A stretch of DNA of 64,000 nt from Hippophae tibetana (GCA_037013495.1 CM072802.1:60035275-60099274), one strand, 5' to 3'. Shown: positions 34,646 to 46,056, counted from the first letter of the stretch. A program made the numbers and translations. The notes: generated by a model not told the origin, from the letters alone.

Positions 34646-36601
34646 TTAGACAATTGGATAAGAAGGGTACTTTGCAATACCACAAAGACCTTTAGGACCA
34701 TGACTACCTCTTTGAATTCTCATGTAACCCATCTCACCCCATGACTTTCCCCATGAATTTTTCACTAACCAATATTTCATACCATCGTCAGTTGTTCCAT
34801 ACCCAATTATAGTAACTACATGATCTTCATTTGTTCCACATTTTCCTGTAAAAACTCCACTTGAATAGAGCTGAAATTCAGTTCCACTAGCGGCAATGTA
34901 AACCGATACTGGTTGCGCAGTTACGGCTTTCAACAACGCCTCCTCGTCGTTACGAGGCACATTATCATAGTCAGTGATTTGAGAAGCACGGTAATTTGCT
35001 TTGACCTTATCACATTTTCCATCTTTTCCTTTATATTTGTAGTTTGTTTCTCTGTTTAAACCTTCGTTTTGCTTTATATAGTCAAATGCATCATGTAGAT
35101 AACCACCACGACAACCTTCAGTGTTGTTAGTCCTTGCACAATCCACTAGTTGTTGTTCTGACAGTGAGATCAAGTGTCCTTTTTTTATTTGTGTAATACC
35201 TTCTATTGCTGCTACTGCTCCAAATGCCCAGCAACATGCTGCATGCATTAGAATTGATAATGAGAGATTATATTTATGCAAGTCTAGAACATATTTATAT
35301 GTGAATATGGATAGAAATGATCTAAAATTAGACCTACTTAAGAAGCCAGATCAACCCGATTTAATTTAGGTTACCCAGTGGCGGATGTACACAAAGATGA
35401 GGAGTGTCATATGCCCCACTTGATCAACTCTTGACCTAGAAAAATTAAGTGTAATACATATTTATAAAATTATAAACGACTGTGTACTACTTAGATTTTA
35501 AATTTTTAGTTATAACATTTAATATCTTACTACAAACTCAATAATTTAAACATATTTATTTTTTTCAATTAAAAATATATCAATAAAGACTATTTTTTAT
35601 TTGTCCCTTCTAAAAACAATTCTAAATCCACCGCTGGATACAGGTATGTTATATTGACTATCCGTTCCATACAAGTAACCAAAATAGTGTTGTTATAGAA
35701 CCAGATGTTTGGTTCCACATAAGCTCTATATGTATACGAGTGTTACGGTGATATTGGGGAGCACAGTAAGGTGAGCTCATGTTCTTCTATAGACAATCAA
35801 CATAGAATTATGAAGGAAATAAATCAACATATTTTATACCTAGAATGGAAAGATAAATCATGTTAATCATATTCTAAATCATAATTAAGGTTATAAGAGA
35901 CATTGTTGTCCCTAAGGTGCTAAGTTGAACACCATACTCATTATAACTTATTTGCATGTGTCTTCATGTTTTTTCGCCAAACGGTTTTAGCTTAGTGGCA
36001 CCAAAGCTTCTTGTGAGACACTTAAATAGAAGATCAAAGAGTTCGATATCCAGGGTGTGTGAGTTGGGTAACGAATGTTATTTTTATTTTTATTTTATAA
36101 AAAAAAGAACATATTGTGTATATGTATGTATTCCTATAAAGAATTACCACAATATCGTTGGTTCTTAATGTGTGTGACAGCTCCTTTTTCCCTCCAATCC
36201 AAGCTAGCAGGAACATGAGTCAAGTTATTGTACCTAAAAGCTTTATTGACAGATGATAACATATTTGGGGTAGGAGTTTTACTTCCTGTGTAGTAACTGA
36301 GAAATTCGTCATTAGTCAAGTCAGCAAATATATTGATGCTTAACTTGTATGCTCGATTTGCTTCGTTGTTGAAGTTTTGTACGAAAACAACATTGTCTTT
36401 GAATATCATGAAACGATTTTCTTTCTCAGTGTTATCAACATAGACGCGACTATACTGAGTCATCCATTGTTGATGCACCTCAACAATGGAAGCTTCATGC
36501 AAATTACGGGATATGGATTGAGATGTCCATGTCCCTACTATAATGAACATGACAAATAGAAATGTTTCTACAAGCTGAGTAATACTACTACTGAAATCCA
36601 T
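34646..36601 (-). CDS. Papain-family cysteine protease, two exons
   Basis: Exon 1 is 36601-36148 and exon 2 is 35238-34646, with a GT-AG intron of 909 bp; together they give 348 residues, usual for the SAG39/ervatamin-like C1A group. Residues 1-30 hold a signal peptide (hydrophobic core TFLFVMFIIVGTW). The I29 pro-domain follows, with the ERFNIN series at E59-R63-F67-N70-V74-N78 and the SINIFAD motif near 88-94. The mature enzyme starts near 131-134. The triad is C154, H291 and N312, with oxyanion Gln148 and the NSW segment. It likely degrades proteins in the vacuole or apoplast, as family members do in senescence or defence. Odd points: the active-site loop, usually NQGQCGCCW, here reads NQRYCACCW, and the His sits in EDHVV, usually xDHGV. 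The intron falls inside the active-site loop, and the junction codon supplies A152. Confidence 0.85.
35239..36147 (-). other. Intron of the cysteine protease gene
   Basis: On the minus strand the intron begins GTAATTC (36147 downward) and ends ...AATGCATGCAG (35239). It splits the codon after Cys151. The phase fits, since 454 + 593 exon bases make 349 codons including the stop. Without splicing, exon 1 reads only four more codons. A small inverted-repeat element lies inside it at 35377-35636. Confidence 0.8.
35377..35636. mobile_element. Small non-autonomous DNA element in the intron
   Basis: About 260 bp bounded by short inverted ends: CAGTGGCGGATGT at the left and ATCCACCGCTG at the right. 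The CAG(T/C)GG(C/T)GGAT terminus resembles common plant MITE ends, often classed with hAT-like elements. The interior is AT-rich and non-coding. No clean eight-base target duplication is visible, so the superfamily is tentative. Confidence 0.55.
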
Positions 36602-36675
36602 TATCTATTGGCTACAAATGGCTAGTACTTTATCTTATTGTATTAAAAGTGGTGAAGCAAGTATACTAACTTGGG

Positions 36676-36683
36676 TATATATA
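36676..36683 (-). promoter_or_regulatory. TATA box of the cysteine protease gene
   Basis: TATATATA, about 75 bp before the ATG at 36601 on the minus strand, leaves room for a start site about 30 bp downstream and a short leader. A TTGACT word (W-box core, WRKY type) lies at 36820-36825, about 220 bp upstream of the ATG, in reverse orientation to the gene. Position and sequence fit, but no experiment supports it. Confidence 0.55.
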
Positions 36684-36699
36684 GATCAGATAATTAGCT

Positions 36700-37107
36700 T
36701 CAGCACTTAAATTATGTTGGTTTGGACAAAGAATGTGGACAGAATTTACAAATAGTTAACAGGGACAAGAAGATAATGAAGGTGACATGTAGTGCGCAGA
36801 ACAGTGGAAACTGGAATCTTTGACTACACGGTATTGGCATTCTCCAACAAATTTACCAATGTTGTCCACTTCATGGTCTTAAAATCAAAATTGGAATTTT
36901 TTTTCATCAATATTATTTGACTTCAAAAAGTTGCTATATCGTGCGTGTTCTGCGTGGAATACTACAATGTATGCACACAAAAACAATATGAGAAATCCAA
37001 CTGTCTATTTTAAATTAGAAATTTTCATTTTTAGAAAGCTATAATTTAATTCATAATTTTCAAATGCACATTGTAGTTTCTTAAATTTGTAAAAACATTT
37101 AAGTTAA
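36700..37107 (-). promoter_or_regulatory. Upstream region of the protease gene
   Basis: About 400 bp between the TATA region and the copia LTR. It holds the W-box-like TTGACT and otherwise AT-rich DNA. No other gene is seen. It is truncated by, or continues into, the LTR at 37108, which has the same orientation as the protease gene. Confidence 0.4.
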
Positions 37108-37256
37108 TGTAAGAAATGGTTTTATTCATTAAATAAATTAATATTTAAAACTAATTTATACAAAATAAAAAAATGTAATGATTAAAAAATAAACATAATC
37201 ATGTGGACACATGTTCTTGGATGCTTGTTGCTCCCCATCATTTTGTTGTTGGTTGT
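37108..37256 (-). repeat. 3' LTR of the minus-strand copia element
   Basis: TGTAAGAAATGGTTTTATTCA... is repeated as TGTAAGAAATAGTTTTATTCA... at 44146. The shared end is 'attttgttgttggttgttttt' or 'attttgttgttagttgtttt'. The inner border is approximate. It lies 507 bp upstream of the protease start codon, in the same orientation. Confidence 0.65.
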
Positions 37257-38145
37257 TTTTAATTAGAATATATGTTAATTATTCCTAACTTATTAAGTAA
37301 GTTTAAAAACGGTGAAAAACTTAAGGATTTGGTAAAGATATCTACTGGTTGCTCCAATGTAGAGATATGATAAGTCTTGATCATTCCAACTTAAATCTTT
37401 TCTCTCACTAGATAGCAATCGATCTCTATATGTTTGGTTCATTCATAAAACACTAGATTTGATACAATATGAAGGGTAGCTTGATTTTCGTAATATAACT
37501 TGGCCGGTTGGGAGTGTTTGATACCCAAATCATCCAAAATATATCGTAACCAAGTTACTTCGCAACAAGTTACTACCATAGAATGGTATTATGCTTCTAC
37601 ACTCGATCGTGAGACTGTGTTTTGCTTCTTAGTCTTCCAATAAATTAGTGAGTTTTCAAGAAACATACAATATCACGTGGTTGATAGTCGTGTGTCTATG
37701 CATCTAGGCCAATCTGCATAACAAAAAGTATTTAGCTGTAATGAACCAACTGTTGAGAAAAAGAGATCTTATTCTAGTGTGTTCTTAACATATCGTAGCA
37801 CTCATTGAGTTGTTTCCAAATATGGTTGTCATGGTTTGTCTATATATTGACTGAGAATGTGCACAACATACACTAAGTTGGGTTGTGTGATAGTCAAGTA
37901 TATTAATCTCCTAACAAGTCTTCGATAGGATGTGGGGTCACTGATGAATTCTATTCCATAGATGAATTGGTAGGTTTAGCACCAAGGTAACCTATATCCT
38001 CCAATATTTCATGTGCGTACTTACGTTGTAATAGAACAATTCCCTTTTTGGATCGTGAAACTTCTATGCCCAAAAAATACTTTAATTCATCGAGATCCTT
38101 TAGCTTGAATTTTCGCATTAGATGATTCTTTGTTTCTTCAATGTC

Positions 38146-38660
38146 TTATAGATTGTTTCCTGTTATGATTATATCACCTACATAGACAAGAAGAGCATAG
38201 AAGGAATTACCACGGATTCGAATGAATAGTGAGTGATTATACTTGAATTGGTTAAAACCGGCTAGCTTAAGTGTTGTTGATAGCTTGATGAACCATTGTT
38301 GTGAGGCTTGTTTGAGTCCATATAAAGATTTGTGTAGTTTACATACTCTTATTTCCCCCTTTAGTCCGAATTTGGGTGGAAGAGACATGTAGACATCTTG
38401 GTGAAGACCACCATAGAGAAAGGCATTGTTGACATCGAGTTGGAGAAGATGCCAACTTTGAATAGCAGTAATGGCAAGAAGGAGACGAACGGTGACAAGT
38501 TTAGCTACCAGTGCAAAGGTTTCTTGGTAGTTAAAACATTCAATCTGACTGTATCCTTTGACCACTAACTGAGCCTTGTATCATTCCACAGAGCCATCAG
38601 TATTATACTTGATTTTGTAGACCCATTTAAATCCAACTAGTTTCTTGTTTGGAGGAAGTT
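38146..38660 (-). mobile_element. Copia reverse transcriptase region
   Basis: Shows G-Y-S-Q-I-E then F-x-L-V-A-K-L, Q-L-D-V-N-N-A-F-L, Y-M-S-L-P-P-K-F, S-L-Y-G-L-K-Q-A-S and Y-V-G-D-I-I-I-T, the usual copia order including the catalytic region. Fossil, broken. Confidence 0.75.
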
Positions 38661-39399
38661 ATTGGAGCATCCAAGTGCCATTAGTTTTGAGAGCATCCAA
38701 TTCTTGTTTCATGGCAAGCCATCATTTTGGATCTTTGAAAGCTTCCGAAAAGGTGGTTGGTTCCCTGAGAATATAAATAAAGTAGCAAAGACATGATGTG
38801 TAGGTGATAATCGATCATAAGTAAGTACATAAGATAGAGAATGAGAAGTACCTTTTTTATCAAATGATGTTGAGTTAGACAAAGGGGAGGACCGAGAAGG
38901 TAAGGAAGCTTCTACATGATACTTGTGAAGGTAGTTATGAACATGAGTGGATCAGTGGAGTCTATGTGTAACTGGTGTTGAAGGAGTCATGTGTGGTATG
39001 GAAGTTGATAATGGTGTTTCAGAAGATGTATCTTGAAGATTATGGGTGTATGAGTCGATTGTTGGAAGGTTAGATGGTGTATGATTAAGTAATGTATTTG
39101 GAATGGTTGATTGGAGAATGTTAGGCATGTCATCATAAATAGTATTTTTTTGATGGAGTGAATAAAGTTGGAGTGTTGCCAGTGGAAGTGGAATAAGGAA
39201 ACACATGTTCATGAAAGATAACATCACGAGACACAAAATTTTTGCATGTTTGTAGATTGTAGACTTGGTAACCTCTTATCCTAGATAGATACCCAATGAA
39301 TATGCATCGATGTCATCAAGCATCAAACTTGGTGGGTCGTTCATGAGGTGCAGACGCAAAGCAAAGAGAGCCAAAGACACAAAGATGTTCATACTTAGG

Positions 39400-40090
39400 A
39401 ATTTTGTGAAAAAGGATTTAAAATGGTGTTTTACCCTTGAGAACAGGTGTTGGAGTACGATTTATGAGGTATATGGTTGTAAGAATGGCATCTCCCCATA
39501 ATTGTATAAGGAGGTTAGTTTGGAAGAGAAATGTGCGAGCTACATTGAGAAGGTAACGATGTTTGCATTCAACAAGACCATTTTGTTGAGGGGTAGAGAC
39601 AGAACTGGTGTGATGTAGGATTCCTTTGGTAGAAAACAAAAGGGTCATAGAGAATTCTGATCCATTATCGCCACGAATGATTTTAACTCTGGATGCAAAT
39701 TGTGTTTCAACAAGATTAATGAAGGTAGTGAGAAATGTGCGTGTATCAGATTTAGTGTTTAAGAGATAGACCCATGTGCATCTTGAGTAGTCTTCAACAA
39801 TAGTGAGGAAATAACGTGCTCTATTAAGTGTTGGATAGCCACCTCAAATATCAACATGAATCAATTCAAAAGATGCTTATGTATTGATATACCTTAGAGG
39901 AAATGGGTTATGAGTTTGCTCAACTAGTGGACAAATAGAACAATAACTAATAGAACATAAGCGTATATTTATGGAAAGAGAAAGTATACATAAACTGTTA
40001 TCAGATAAATGACCAAGTCGTTGATGCTAGAGATGAGGGTTAGTTGGAGCGGTATTTGAAACAGGGAAACATCCAGCCTTTATCTAAATA
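39400..40090 (-). mobile_element. Copia integrase region
   Basis: The best part, at 39418-39648, reads H-H-T-S-S-V-S-T-P-Q-Q-N-G-L-V-E then L-L-N-V-A-R-T-F-L-F and L-I-N-R-T-P-T-P-V-L, typical of the copia integrase core and its C-terminal side. The region from 39650 to 40090 holds the earlier part of the domain. Fossil, broken. Confidence 0.7.
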
Positions 40091-40094
40091 GTCA

Positions 40095-41574
40095 GGTAGT
40101 AGAGTCCTACTTTCTCAATTCCCATCCCAACCATCTTCCCAAGCATTTTGTCCTGAACAAAGCACACATTATTAGTGAAGGTGACATGAAAAAATGTAGT
40201 TTGGGTGAGTTTGGCTACTGAAATCAAGTTTAATTTGAAGAAGGGAACACATAAAACATTATAGAGTATGAAATTATTGGAGAAATGTATGGTGCCGGTA
40301 TGTGTGACACAAGTAAGTGAATGATCAGGTAAATGAACATGTTGATTAGGGACTAGAATGCTGGAGCTCATAAGGCTTTGGGAACAAACCATGTGATCAA
40401 TTGCCCCTATATCAAAACTCCAATAGGTTTCTGAATGAAAAACATTTTCATATGATGTGTTACCTGAAGAATTAGTCACTTGACTATCCATACTACCTGA
40501 TTTGGCTTGATTGAGAAGTGTAAATAGCTCATTATATTGGGCGGATGTACGGTTGTAGAATGGTGTCCTTGGGTTAGAGCCGCTTGCGTGAAAGTTAGTA
40601 TTGTAAGCTTTGGAGGGGAAGCCATAACTTGTATTTCTCTTGTCTTGAATTTCCTTTTTCTTCTGACACATGTTGATGTCATGTCCATTCAAACCACAGA
40701 AATCACATTTGAGACAATTTCGACAGCTTTCAGAATTATGGGCGATATTGTTGCATCGATCGCACTTGAGATATTAGTTCCATGGTGGGTAATTATTGTA
40801 AGGATATTGTTTATGATATTGTGGACGACTATCCTTGGTGACAAGTGCAGTAGCTTTTGGCATCCTTCCTATGGTTTATGCGGAGACAACTCTCTGTTTG
40901 TTATCTTGAACAATGAGTGAGTATACCTTATTTACTATAGGTAAAGGTTGCATAAGCAAGATTTTTCCTCATGCTACTGTGTAAACTTTCTTAAGCCCCA
41001 TGAGGAACTTTATGGTTCACTACTTTTGTTGGTATTCCTATAGTTCCCTTCCAGCGTTTTCTCTATAATGTGGAAGGGGACATAGTGCATCTCAAGTATC
41101 CCATAGGCTTTTCAACTTGGTGTAGTATTCCCCAATGCTCATACCTTCTTATATGCAGTCATGGATCTCTTGCCCGATTTAAAATAGGTGCACACTATTG
41201 GTGTGTGAAAAACGTTCCTTCAATTCTTCCCATAGCTCATATGCAATATCATTATAGATGACAATTTTTGCAATTTTAGGCAATATGTTGTTGAGAATCC
41301 ATGTTTTGACAAGAATGTTGCAGCGAGCTCATTGTTTGGTTTCTACCATAGAGTTTGTTGGTGGCCTCATGATTATGTTGTCAATAAATCCATCTTTGTT
41401 TTTAGTGTTTAGAGCCATGAGCATCACATGACTCGAAATATGATAGTTTTTTGATTTAATGATTGAGTCACTAGAACCATGCTTGGTTGGTCTAAGTGGT
41501 ATAGGTATAATGAATGACTAGGATCATCGTACCATTTTGGTAAAATGAGGTTGGTATTGGTTGTTTCAAACATG
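40095..41574 (-). mobile_element. Copia gag and protease region
   Basis: Gag starts near 41574 with F-E-T-T-N-T-N-L-I-L-P. A CCHC knuckle (C-D-F-C-G-L-N-G-H-D-I-N-M-C) lies near 40668-40710. A protease-type segment W-S-F-D-I-G-A-I-D-H-M, usual W-x-x-D-S-G-A-x-x-H-M, lies near 40385-40420. It is followed by L-I-S-V-A-K-L, a common copia segment before integrase. Fossil, broken. Confidence 0.7.
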
Positions 41575-41796
41575 ATTATTGAGTGAAGAATTCAAAAATA
41601 GGATAAAGTTTAGTGTGTTTTAGACAATAATGATTGTTTATGAAAGAATAATGAATTTAAATGGGTTATATTTTATAGGAAATTTATCAAGGATTCTAGA
41701 AACCGGAAATTTTAGTTAGGGAACTAGTCAAAAAATGGGTGAATCGGCGTTTAGAATGACTAATCCGGCGGTTGGAAGACTGAATCGGCTAACGAC

Positions 41797-43787
41797 TGAT
41801 AACTGTATTTTATATTGTTATTTTCATCTATTTTATTAATTATAATTGCTATGTTTTTTACTTTTTTGGTTAATTTTAGTTAAATAAATTAGTATTTACT
41901 GATTATTTGTTAAGGGATATATTTTTAAGAAAATTAAATAATTTGAATCGAAAACGTATTTAATTGCAAATTTATGTCCAAAAATATAATTTCAAATAAA
42001 AGAGTGCTTAATTGCAATTTATAAAAGTCAAAAATATAATTTGAATTAAAATCAGACTTAATTTTAATTATTAAAAGTTTAAAAATTTAATTTAAATTAG
42101 AAAAAGGCTTAATTGTAATTTAAGAAAGTTTAAAATGTAATTTGAATTAAATTTATGGGTCAAAATGCAATTAATTAAAGTTTAATTTTTCGCGCAGAGA
42201 GAAAAAGTCAACGCGCCGTCTTCCATGCGCGCAACGTGGACCATCAAATCAGAGAAGAAACGGCTAGGATGCACGCATGTCCTTCAAACCCGACCAAAGC
42301 GAATAGGTGCAAGTTTCTCATTCACTCCTTTCAGTGCGCCGAGTAGGGCCCATCTACCATGCAGTCCGACGTGTAGGGTGGGTCCTACGTGTCTATTATG
42401 CGGCTACCAAAAGGGGTTCTCCCGTGCGATGAGGTCTACATAATCTTCGTGCGCCTATCCATCCAAGCAATGATACAATGCCATGTGTCTCCAATATTTC
42501 TGCAACGAATGAGAAGCATACACGTGGCATGTGTTGGGTAAACCAAAAGCACGGAATCGGCGCACATTTCCAGTTGTGCCGTTGTCTGCCACTTGTCCCT
42601 TGAGGCATGATTTCGTGCGGGGACATCACTTGCAATCGTTTTCCTCCCCCAATGAAATGCTGCCATATGTTTGTATTAATCCTTGCAGCGAATCAGACGC
42701 TGACACGTGGTAGTGTGAATTAAAAAAAACATAGACGCGCACGTTCCCAGTTTTGCGTTTTCGATACCAGTTTTTTGTTTTCGATAAATTTTGTCCCCCA
42801 CGCGTAATATTTAATTATTTTCTCCATACATATTTGTCCTTCGCGTATAAAAAAATATTTTTTTAAATGTATTTTTTTAGAAATTTGATGTTATAAATAA
42901 AGGATATTATGATAGAGTTAAAGAGTTTTTTTTGGGAATTTAGAATTTGAGATTTTTAGTAGTGTTTGGGGCTGGACTGTGGAACATGCAGAAGCCATTT
43001 TTGGCTTATGTTGTGTTCTATGTGTGCCAAAAATTTACGATCCAAAATGATTTAATTTTCTTTTGTTCTTCACCTCATTTTCTGTAACTGTTGTAATTTT
43101 AATTTAAATTTATGAAGTAATTTAATTTTTCTAGGGTTGCATTTTATCCAAATTTATGAAGCTTTGATTTTAATTATTTCTGAACGATTTATAAGATGTT
43201 CGATTTGTTTATTTTATTTGTGCTTAATGCTTTTGATTATTTACGAATTTTATCAAATGGTCTGTGGCACTTAAATAAACTTAGAAGAGGTATTTTTGTG
43301 TATATTGCTCGTGGATAGAATGACATGTATGATGAAGGATAGGAATATACCCTAATTGTATGTGTGGCCATTTGAGAACTTAAAATGTAATGAATCTTGG
43401 TGAATTTAATTCTCATAGGAATATAGTGAATTAATTTAGCGATGTGTGTCTATACGGAGCTCGGAAGAGATGTATGGATAAAATTAGAAGTTTTCGGTTG
43501 ACAAATTAAATGTACTAAAAAAATATAAATCAAGAGAAAATAATATGATTCGAGTGGATTAATTTGGTGAAAAACTACAATCCTAGATTTCTTTTATTTT
43601 GTTATAAAACTCTTTTATTAAACGTCTTCCAATTAACAATCGTTTTGGATAAAATTAAAGCGAAATAATTTTAGTACTCAACAAACTGTAGTAACAAATC
43701 TCCGTGAGAACGATAACTTACTTATCAAATTTTATTACTTGTGACCGTGTATGCTTGCACTTTTTATGTTCTCTAAAAGAGACAAAA
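41797..43787 (+). repeat. Tat-type solo LTR nested in the copia leader
   Basis: About 1.99 kb from TGATAACTGTATTTTAT to near ...CTCTAAAAGAGACA. It matches 52063-53899 in opposite orientation, including TTATTAATTATAATTGCTATG at the start, GTGTAGGGTGGG(T/A)CC in a GC-rich middle, and the GTGACCGTGTAT end. No gag or pol accompanies it, so it is a solo LTR left by recombination. ACGAC just before it and ATGAC just after it may be the target duplication with one CpG change; this is tentative because the right border is not exact. Copia leader sequence resumes on both sides. Confidence 0.65.
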
Positions 43788-44133
43788 ATGACTGAACCAG
43801 ATAGTGACCAAACTGACTGGAAGATCGAACCAAACAACGATGCATTGTTTTCTTTAGAAATTTGTTTAAACGATGTGTCGTTGGAGTCATCTTCTTCAAC
43901 GAGCGCACGTGTGACTCCGTCGAGGGGTGTGGTACTCCGACAAGGCACGTGTAGGTGCGTTGATGGTCGTATTGGCTTGAAAAAAATTGCAGATTGCTCA
44001 GAATTTTTTGAAGATTATAATGAGATCATTTGAAATTGTATATATGATTCAAAATTGATTTTGAAAATAAACAAAATTTGGAAGGAAGAAAAAATTTATG
44101 TGTGAGCTAGATTTTTAAAAAACTATTTTCTAA
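43788..44133 (-). mobile_element. Leader part of the minus-strand copia element
   Basis: Sequence between the primer-binding site and the nested solo LTR. A + strand frame at 43704-44033 passes through it and through the LTR end and resembles no protein family, so I treat it as chance. Confidence 0.5.
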
Positions 44134-44145
44134 GCTCTGATACCA
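44134..44145 (-). other. Primer-binding site (initiator tRNA-Met type)
   Basis: On the minus strand TGGTATCAGAGC follows the LTR directly. This is the standard plant copia primer site, complementary to initiator tRNA-Met. Confidence 0.8.
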
Positions 44146-44255
44146 TGTAAGAAATAGTTTTATTCACTGAATAAATAAATGTTTATAATCTAATTTATAA
44201 AAAAAAAAAAAATTGTAATGATTACTCTCCACTATTTTGTTGTTAGTTGTTTTCA
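44146..44255 (-). repeat. 5' LTR of the minus-strand copia element
   Basis: On the + strand TGTAAGAAATAG... to about ...GTTGTTTTCA, paired with the LTR at 37108. The inner border is fixed by the adjoining primer-binding site; the outer border is approximate. Confidence 0.6.
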
Positions 44256-44331
44256 GGTGTTCTGTTGATTAATACCAATTGGATCTCCAATTTTTTAACA
44301 TTTAATTTCAAAAATTTAAATAAAAACTAAA

Positions 44332-45577
44332 ATTTACCTTTTATCCAAAAGATATAAACACTTACAACTGTTTTAATTAAAAATTAGAAGATTAAATTTT
44401 TTTTGTTTTCTTTTTCAAAACTATCGGATTGCCAATTTCCTCCCTCCGATAAAAATACCACATGTAACATGGGTATTCTATGAATTCTTTATGCAATAAA
44501 ATAAAAACTTTTAATATTTATGTTAAATTATATGATTCTACACATCGATACGGCCAAAATAGCCTTCAAATTTAAGATGAAAAATCCCACGTTGGAATGT
44601 TCCATATTATGTCAAGCCAATCAGCCACAGTGACAGTAGGCCAGTAAATGAACGCTTGTGATTTACTCCAAAAACGAATTTATTAGAGCAATTCTCCTTC
44701 TTATTAAAAGAAATAAAGGATTTGTGCGAATATCTTCTAGGGCGTTTTAAGTATAATTGTATGATTTTTTAATTAAATAAATAAATAAATTCGGAAAAAT
44801 TCGTAAAATGTCGACATGTAAAATCATATAATTTAACATAAATATTAAAAGTTTTTATTTTATTGCCAAAATGTATGCTCTATATAATAAATAAAAAATT
44901 ATATATTTTTTTTATAAAAAATACGTGTGAAAGAGTCTACAACTCGATAAATAATTAAGATTAGAAAACATAAATTCTTAAACGACTCAACTATAACTTG
45001 CATCAATAAAAAAATAAACACTTATACAAATTACACAACAGAATCATATAATATAATAATATCAAATAATAGATAACTTAAATAATAGATATTATATATC
45101 AAAGTAGAAAGCCCATAAATAATAAATGCTTTCAAATTAGAATTTATATTGTAATATGTTGAGACATATATACAACAAACTCAAATTATACTAGCTTAAT
45201 AAGAGATCATGTATAACACTCGATATAATGAGTTAAACTCATATAGAGACCATATCTATATAGTAACATCATCGGATCGCTTAAAACAACTATTTAACAA
45301 TAAATAATTCATTAAACACTAAACAAATTACAATACTAATAGCAAGTAAAATCAATATTACCTCTATTAGCTAGAACCTATGTCCAAATTGCTTGCTACT
45401 ATTCTTCACTAGTTGCTTCTGTAACTATTTGATTCAACACTTGAACCCAACTGTTCTCCACAATAATGACCACCCAATGTTTTGTGACTACTAACCAATG
45501 ATTAGTAAGTGAAAGTGTATCAACTCACAATCTCATGAGATACACAGTCTACTATTAATATCAAATTGTGTAAGAAG
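44332..45577. repeat. Duplicated block, copy A (flank + MITE + LTR start)
   Basis: This block and 46173-47224 are direct copies about 1.84 kb apart. Both contain the words AAAAGATATAAA, CTATCGGATTGCCAA, TGGAATGTTCCATATTATGTCAA, GGATTTGTGCGAATATCTT, the same MITE, and the same MITE-to-LTR passage. They part after 'gaagaca'. Copy A continues into the rest of a SIRE-type LTR. Confidence 0.7.
44493..44866. repeat. MITE copy A with about 50 bp inverted ends
   Basis: Left end GCAATAAAATAAAAACTTTTAATATTTATG, continuing TTAAATTATATGATTCTAC, is repeated inverted at the right end (GTAAAATCATATAATTTAAC, continuing ATAAATATTAAAAGTTTTTA to TTTTATTGC). Length is 374 bp with no coding capacity. The arms are almost identical, so the transcript would form a strong hairpin. 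No clear target duplication; superfamily not known. Confidence 0.65.
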
Positions 45578-46056
45578 ACACAGTCAAATCACGTACTTAC
45601 ATAGATAACGATGTAATAATTAACTACAAAAGACTTATTCTTAAAAATAATTTCAAAAATAGATAAAAATCTCAAAGTAAATTTTAGCATAGTTTTGGCT
45701 CTTAAACAATAGGTGAAGAGAAGAGAACTGAGTGGAGTATTAATAGGGCGAGGTCTTTGACGAGGTGCTAAAAAGTTGTATTTTTTCGTTTAAAAAAATA
45801 CCGAGTACTTACGTCAGCTCATTTGCACGCTCGTTCTTCCAAAATCAACACTTTACCTAGCATGCACACTACGAAAACCAATCTCATAGTGTGTGTAAAA
45901 CATGCTTGTATACAAAGTATATCTAACTATGTGCACATGTGAATTACTGATCCACAATATCCAACCTTATATAATGAAAGACAAATACACTTTGTAAAAT
46001 AAAATAGAAATTATGTTTTGTAGCAACATACAACATAAATGGAACAAGATTTACCT
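44926..46056 (-). repeat. 3' LTR of the minus-strand SIRE-like element
   Basis: About 1.13 kb. It matches the LTR at the right window edge (63352 onward): shared words include GATATTATATATCAAAG, GAGACATATA, CATATAGAGACC.TATCTATAT and TACAAAGTATA.CTAACTAT. On the minus strand it follows the purine tract AAAGAGGGAGAAGG (about 46057-46070), the expected plus-strand priming site. Confidence 0.65.

Larger units (their letters stand above)
37108..44255 (-). mobile_element. Tork-like Ty1/copia element (fossil) with short LTRs
   Basis: Minus-strand copia element of about 7.1 kb including a nested solo LTR. In element order: 5' LTR (44255-44146), primer-binding site (44145-44134), leader, gag from about 41574, a zinc knuckle near 40690-40760, protease near 40420, integrase about 40090-39400, RT about 38660-38146, RNase H down to about 37320, and the 3' LTR (about 37256-37108). 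Short LTRs of about 110-150 bp and the gag opening F-E-T-T-N-T-N-L-I-L-P-K-W fit the Tork or related small-LTR copia groups. The coding part is interrupted several times and the LTRs have drifted. The leader holds the insertion described at 41797-43787. Confidence 0.75.

Noticed and set aside
43704-44033. 109-codon frame on the + strand
   Set aside because: It crosses the end of the solo LTR into copia leader and resembles no family.
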